Of a stretch of 23,184 nt of DNA, positions 20,774 to 23,184 are shown one piece after another (the first letter of the stretch is position 1; each line of letters begins with the position of its first letter). The translations under genes were made by a program, and so were the position numbers. Source of the DNA: Acanthamoeba lenticulata (Eukaryota; Discosea; Longamoebia; Acanthamoebidae). Where the stretch lies: NCBI GenBank assembly GCA_002179805.1, contig NAVB01000668.1:1-23184 (forward strand), given 5' to 3'. The notes beneath the pieces were generated by a model, which was given only the letters and a program-made list of their open reading frames with translations, was not told the origin of the DNA and did not search any database.

Positions 20774-21413
20774 ACCTTATTTGGAAAACAAACTGGTCTG
20801 GTGTATCTTTCGGTAGAAGAAGAAGGGTCAAGTGGTAGCAGCGCAAAGACGTGAGGCGAGCATGAGCAGTTGTTGGGCGATGTCGTCGCCTGAGGGCTTG
20901 GCTGGCCACACGAGGTGCTGGGGGACTACCATGGTGCCCTCAACCTCTCTGCTGGTGAGTTTGTTTCATGTGAGACCTGTTGGTGGGCCGGTTGCTCACT
21001 TCACCATGGTGCTCGATGCCCCAGCACATGATCTCTCCTGGCGGCTGCGATAGGGCGCAGCCGAGTTCCGCCTGCATGGCAAGCTACTGTTCGGTCCGAA
21101 GCTCTCCCTATTGCGTTGCGAGTCGTAAACAAACAAAACGACATCGTTGCGTTGCACCGCCTGACCGATCCTTCGCCTTCCTCTTCAACATCAACTTCTG
21201 TTCACGATGGCTGGCTGTACGTAGCGCCCGCCCGTTTTCCTCCGTTTGAAGAAGGGCGTGGGCGTTGTACTGATTTTCCGGCCAGTGGCGCTCGCAGGAA
21301 GCGCCTCGACGATGTTCTCCAAGGCCAAGAATTGGTTCCACTCGCGCCCGCGGGCGTGGCGTCGTAGGCGAGCTGGCCAGAGGCGTCCGAGAGTTGACTG
21401 ATTTTTTCTTGTT
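20774..21413. other. Spacer with lipase-like and other coding fragments in opposite orientations
   Basis: No complete gene is supported. On plus, about 21080-21231, one frame reads ALPIALRVVNKQNDIVALHR and later SVHDGWLY, like the RVVNxxDIV...H-G region of a second class 3 lipase. On minus, 21077 downward, a frame reads MQAELGCALSQPPGEIMCWG then IEHHGE; another minus frame near 20932-20828 reads MVVPQHLVWPAKPSGDDIAQ and ends in a stop. A further minus frame at 21232-21360 contains WNQFLALENIVEALPASATG. I tried to splice the minus pieces together and phases did not close. Probably decayed or rearranged copies. Confidence 0.35.
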
Positions 21414-21419
21414 TTTATT
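21414..21419 (-). terminator. Poly(A) signal of the low-complexity protein gene
   Basis: AATAAA on the minus strand, about 30 bp after the stop codon of the gene at 21450. Confidence 0.55.
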
Positions 21420-21449
21420 GTTGTTGTACAGCAGCTACAATGACCAGGT

Positions 21450-21959
21450 TCACACGCGGTCGGCCCACGTCAACGCCTCGCCCGCCTTATTATTGTTATT
21501 GTTATTGTTGTTGTAGTGCTTTGTGCCCGAGCTTGTTGGTTGTTGCTGCTGCTGCTGCTCAGGCTGGAGGTCTTGGGCTGTCTTGGGTGGCGTCGAGAAA
21601 GACTCTCTTTCCCCGTCCCGTCCGCTCGGCCGAGGACCGCCGCTTTGCCTTTGCCAGTCTTGTTGTTGTTGCTGCTGTTGATGATGAAGATGATGATGAT
21701 ACTGCTGGTGCTGGTAGTGTTGTTGTAGTTGGTGTTGATGGTGCATGTAATACTGCTGCTGCTGCGCGCGATGATGGGGCTGGTAGTAGTTGGGCCCTCG
21801 GTCCACCCACCGCCCGCCACCGCCGCCGCCACCGTCTTCCTCGCCCAAATCGCCTCCTCCTTCTCCTCCTTCTTGCTGTTGGTGGTACTGGTGGTGATAA
21901 TGATGATGATAACCCCGCACGACGCCACCGCCCCGCGGCCTACGCTGCGGTTGCTGTTG

Positions 21960-21994
<35 letters not shown>

Positions 21995-22804
21995 TGCCGT
22001 CCTGCTGCTGCTCGTCGTTGTCGCCGCTGCTGCCGCCGCCGTTGTAGTGGTTGTAGTAAAAGTGCTGCTGCTGGTTGCCGCGGCCGCGGCCGCGGCCCCG
22101 GGCGTGCTGGAAGGAGCCCTGCTGGTGGGCCCCGACGTCGCTATTAATATTGGTGGTGTTGTTGTTGTGCTGGTGGCCGCCGCCGTGGAACGCGTAGCTG
22201 TTGCTGCCGCCCCCGGTGTAGTGATACCGCGCGTAGTAATTGGGCCAACTGGTGTTGTTGTTGCTGCCGCCGCCGCCGCCCATTCGATACGTCGATGTCG
22301 ACGTCGACGTCGCCGCCGACGCCGACGCCGCCGCCGCCGGCCTGCTCGCGTCGCCCTCGCCACCGTCATCGGCCGCCGTCGTCGTCGCCGTCGTCGTTGT
22401 TGTCGACGTAGACAAGATCGCGGCAGACGACATCGACGAGCGCGCTCGGCCGTAGCCCTGCTTCCGGTAGTGGTTGTTGTAGCCGCCGTAGAACTGCTGC
22501 TGCTGCTGCTGCTTGTAGTGGTGCGGATGATGGTGCTGGTGGTGGTAAAAGCCGTTTCCAGTCCGCTGCTGCTGCTGCTGCTGATGCTGCTGCGGGTGGT
22601 GCTGGGGCGCCGGGAAGCCCGGAGGCACGGCGCGCTGCCAGTTGTCTTCGCTCTCCTCTGCCTCATGCGGCGCGGCCTCGTCGCGCTCCTCCAGGTCAGC
22701 CTGGAGGTCGGCTTCGTCACGCTCGAGCACCACGTCCACTTCCACTTCCTCTTCATTCCGCTGCTGCTGCGAGCCGCCGCTGTCGTTGTTGCTCTGCTCG
22801 CCGC

Positions 22805-22842
<38 letters not shown>

Positions 22843-23184
22843 TCAGAGCCGAGCTCGTCGCTGGCGCGTCGGCTGCTGCTGTAGCTGCCGCCGCCACTGC
22901 CGCCGCCGCTACTGCTGCGACTGCGACTGCGGCTACGACTGCGGCTGCGACTGCGGCTCCGGTCGTGATGATGGTGATGACGATGGTGAGGACGGCCTAT
23001 CCGGGCAGCGCCGTTGTTGCTGCTGCTGCGGCTGCTGGAGCGGCTGCGGACGAAGCGCGGGCCCTCCCCGATGAGCCGCCGGATGTTGGCCACATTTTGG
23101 TTGACAAAGACGCCGATGTCCTCCTCCTCGAGACTGTCCCAGATGCTCTCCTCGATGTTGCGCACAACCCATTCGGCGTTGGGC
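21450..23184 (-). CDS. Low-complexity RS/Q/H/N/G-rich protein, 5' part outside the window
   Basis: One open frame runs on the minus strand from the right edge to the TGA at 21450; 577 codons are visible. There is no ATG at its beginning, so the start and further exons lie beyond 23184. The first visible 45 residues are ordinary folded-type sequence (NAEWVVRNIEESIWDSLEEE, then DIGVFVNQNVANIRRLIGEG). After that come an Arg/Ser dipeptide run, poly-Gly, an acidic stretch (EEEVEVDVVLERDEADLQAD), and long Gln, His, Asn, Tyr and Gly-rich tracts to the end (ALTWADRV). RS dipeptides and prion-like Q/N/Y/G composition are common in RNA-binding and granule-forming proteins, but no RRM, KH or other RNA-binding domain is visible here. 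The DNA is dominated by trinucleotide repeats (CTG/CAG, GCC, GTT types). Confidence 0.7.

Noticed and set aside
20828..21077. Two-exon small minus-strand gene (MQAELG... spliced to ...PSGDDIAQ)
   Set aside because: The good donor (gtgagc) and the possible acceptors are in incompatible phases. The only in-phase donor leaves an intron of about 25 nt, too short to be credible.
21440..22147. 235-codon plus frame and 475-codon minus frame (21470-22897)
   Set aside because: Both are products of the same trinucleotide repeats in other frames (poly-Ala, poly-Arg, poly-Cys). The minus frame ending at 21450 carries the non-repetitive folded-type start.

Overview
The window looks like nuclear DNA of a free-living amoebozoan, most likely Acanthamoeba. 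Coding sequence is GC-rich, nearly every gene is cut by short introns (about 50-125 bp, typical donors gtacg, gtgcg, gtgag), intergenic gaps are small, several gene pairs are divergent or convergent, and the products are clear eukaryotic orthologues. No prokaryotic operon, phage, CRISPR or transposon signal was seen. Gene models were built by hand by joining exons so that splice sites, reading phase and protein-family conservation all agree.

Layout, left to right: 1-906 upstream region with a cluster of CRE-like sites; F-box protein (+, 907-2184); NME6-type nucleoside diphosphate kinase (+, 2286-3088) convergent with 6-pyruvoyl-tetrahydropterin synthase (-, 3158-3874); a small acidic single-span membrane protein (+, 3978-4415); a very large protein joining an HMG box, a dual-specificity phosphatase domain, acidic/basic tracts and a Myb/SANT-like C-terminus (-, 4579-9132); an unknown protein with two hydrophobic segments and a coiled coil (+, 9592-11727); a Kelch-BTB protein (+, 11888-14536); an SLC25 mitochondrial carrier (-, 14625-16156) divergent from VPS4 (+, 16399-18256); about 1.4 kb of gene relics and spacer; a class 3 lipase (+, 19692-20771); about 670 bp with scattered lipase-like fragments; and the 3' part of a low-complexity RS/Q/H/N/G-rich protein (-, 21450 to beyond the right edge).

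The most unusual observation is that two unrelated genes each carry a short internal inversion. In the Kelch-BTB gene the second half of a Kelch blade (12903-12977) lies on the minus strand, exactly where the plus strand lacks it. In the lipase gene the 62 residues between the N-terminal part and the GHSLGG nucleophile elbow lie on the minus strand (20040-20225). Conceptually reversing the blocks closes both reading frames exactly. Both junctions show 3-4 nt sequences repeated in inverted orientation (TAC/GTA and GAGG/CCTC). This could be real micro-inversion, scrambling or an assembly fault; long reads would tell.

The genes do not form one pathway. They cover housekeeping roles: nucleotide and pterin metabolism, mitochondrial transport, ESCRT disassembly, ubiquitin-ligase adaptors, chromatin-linked phosphatase signalling and lipid hydrolysis.
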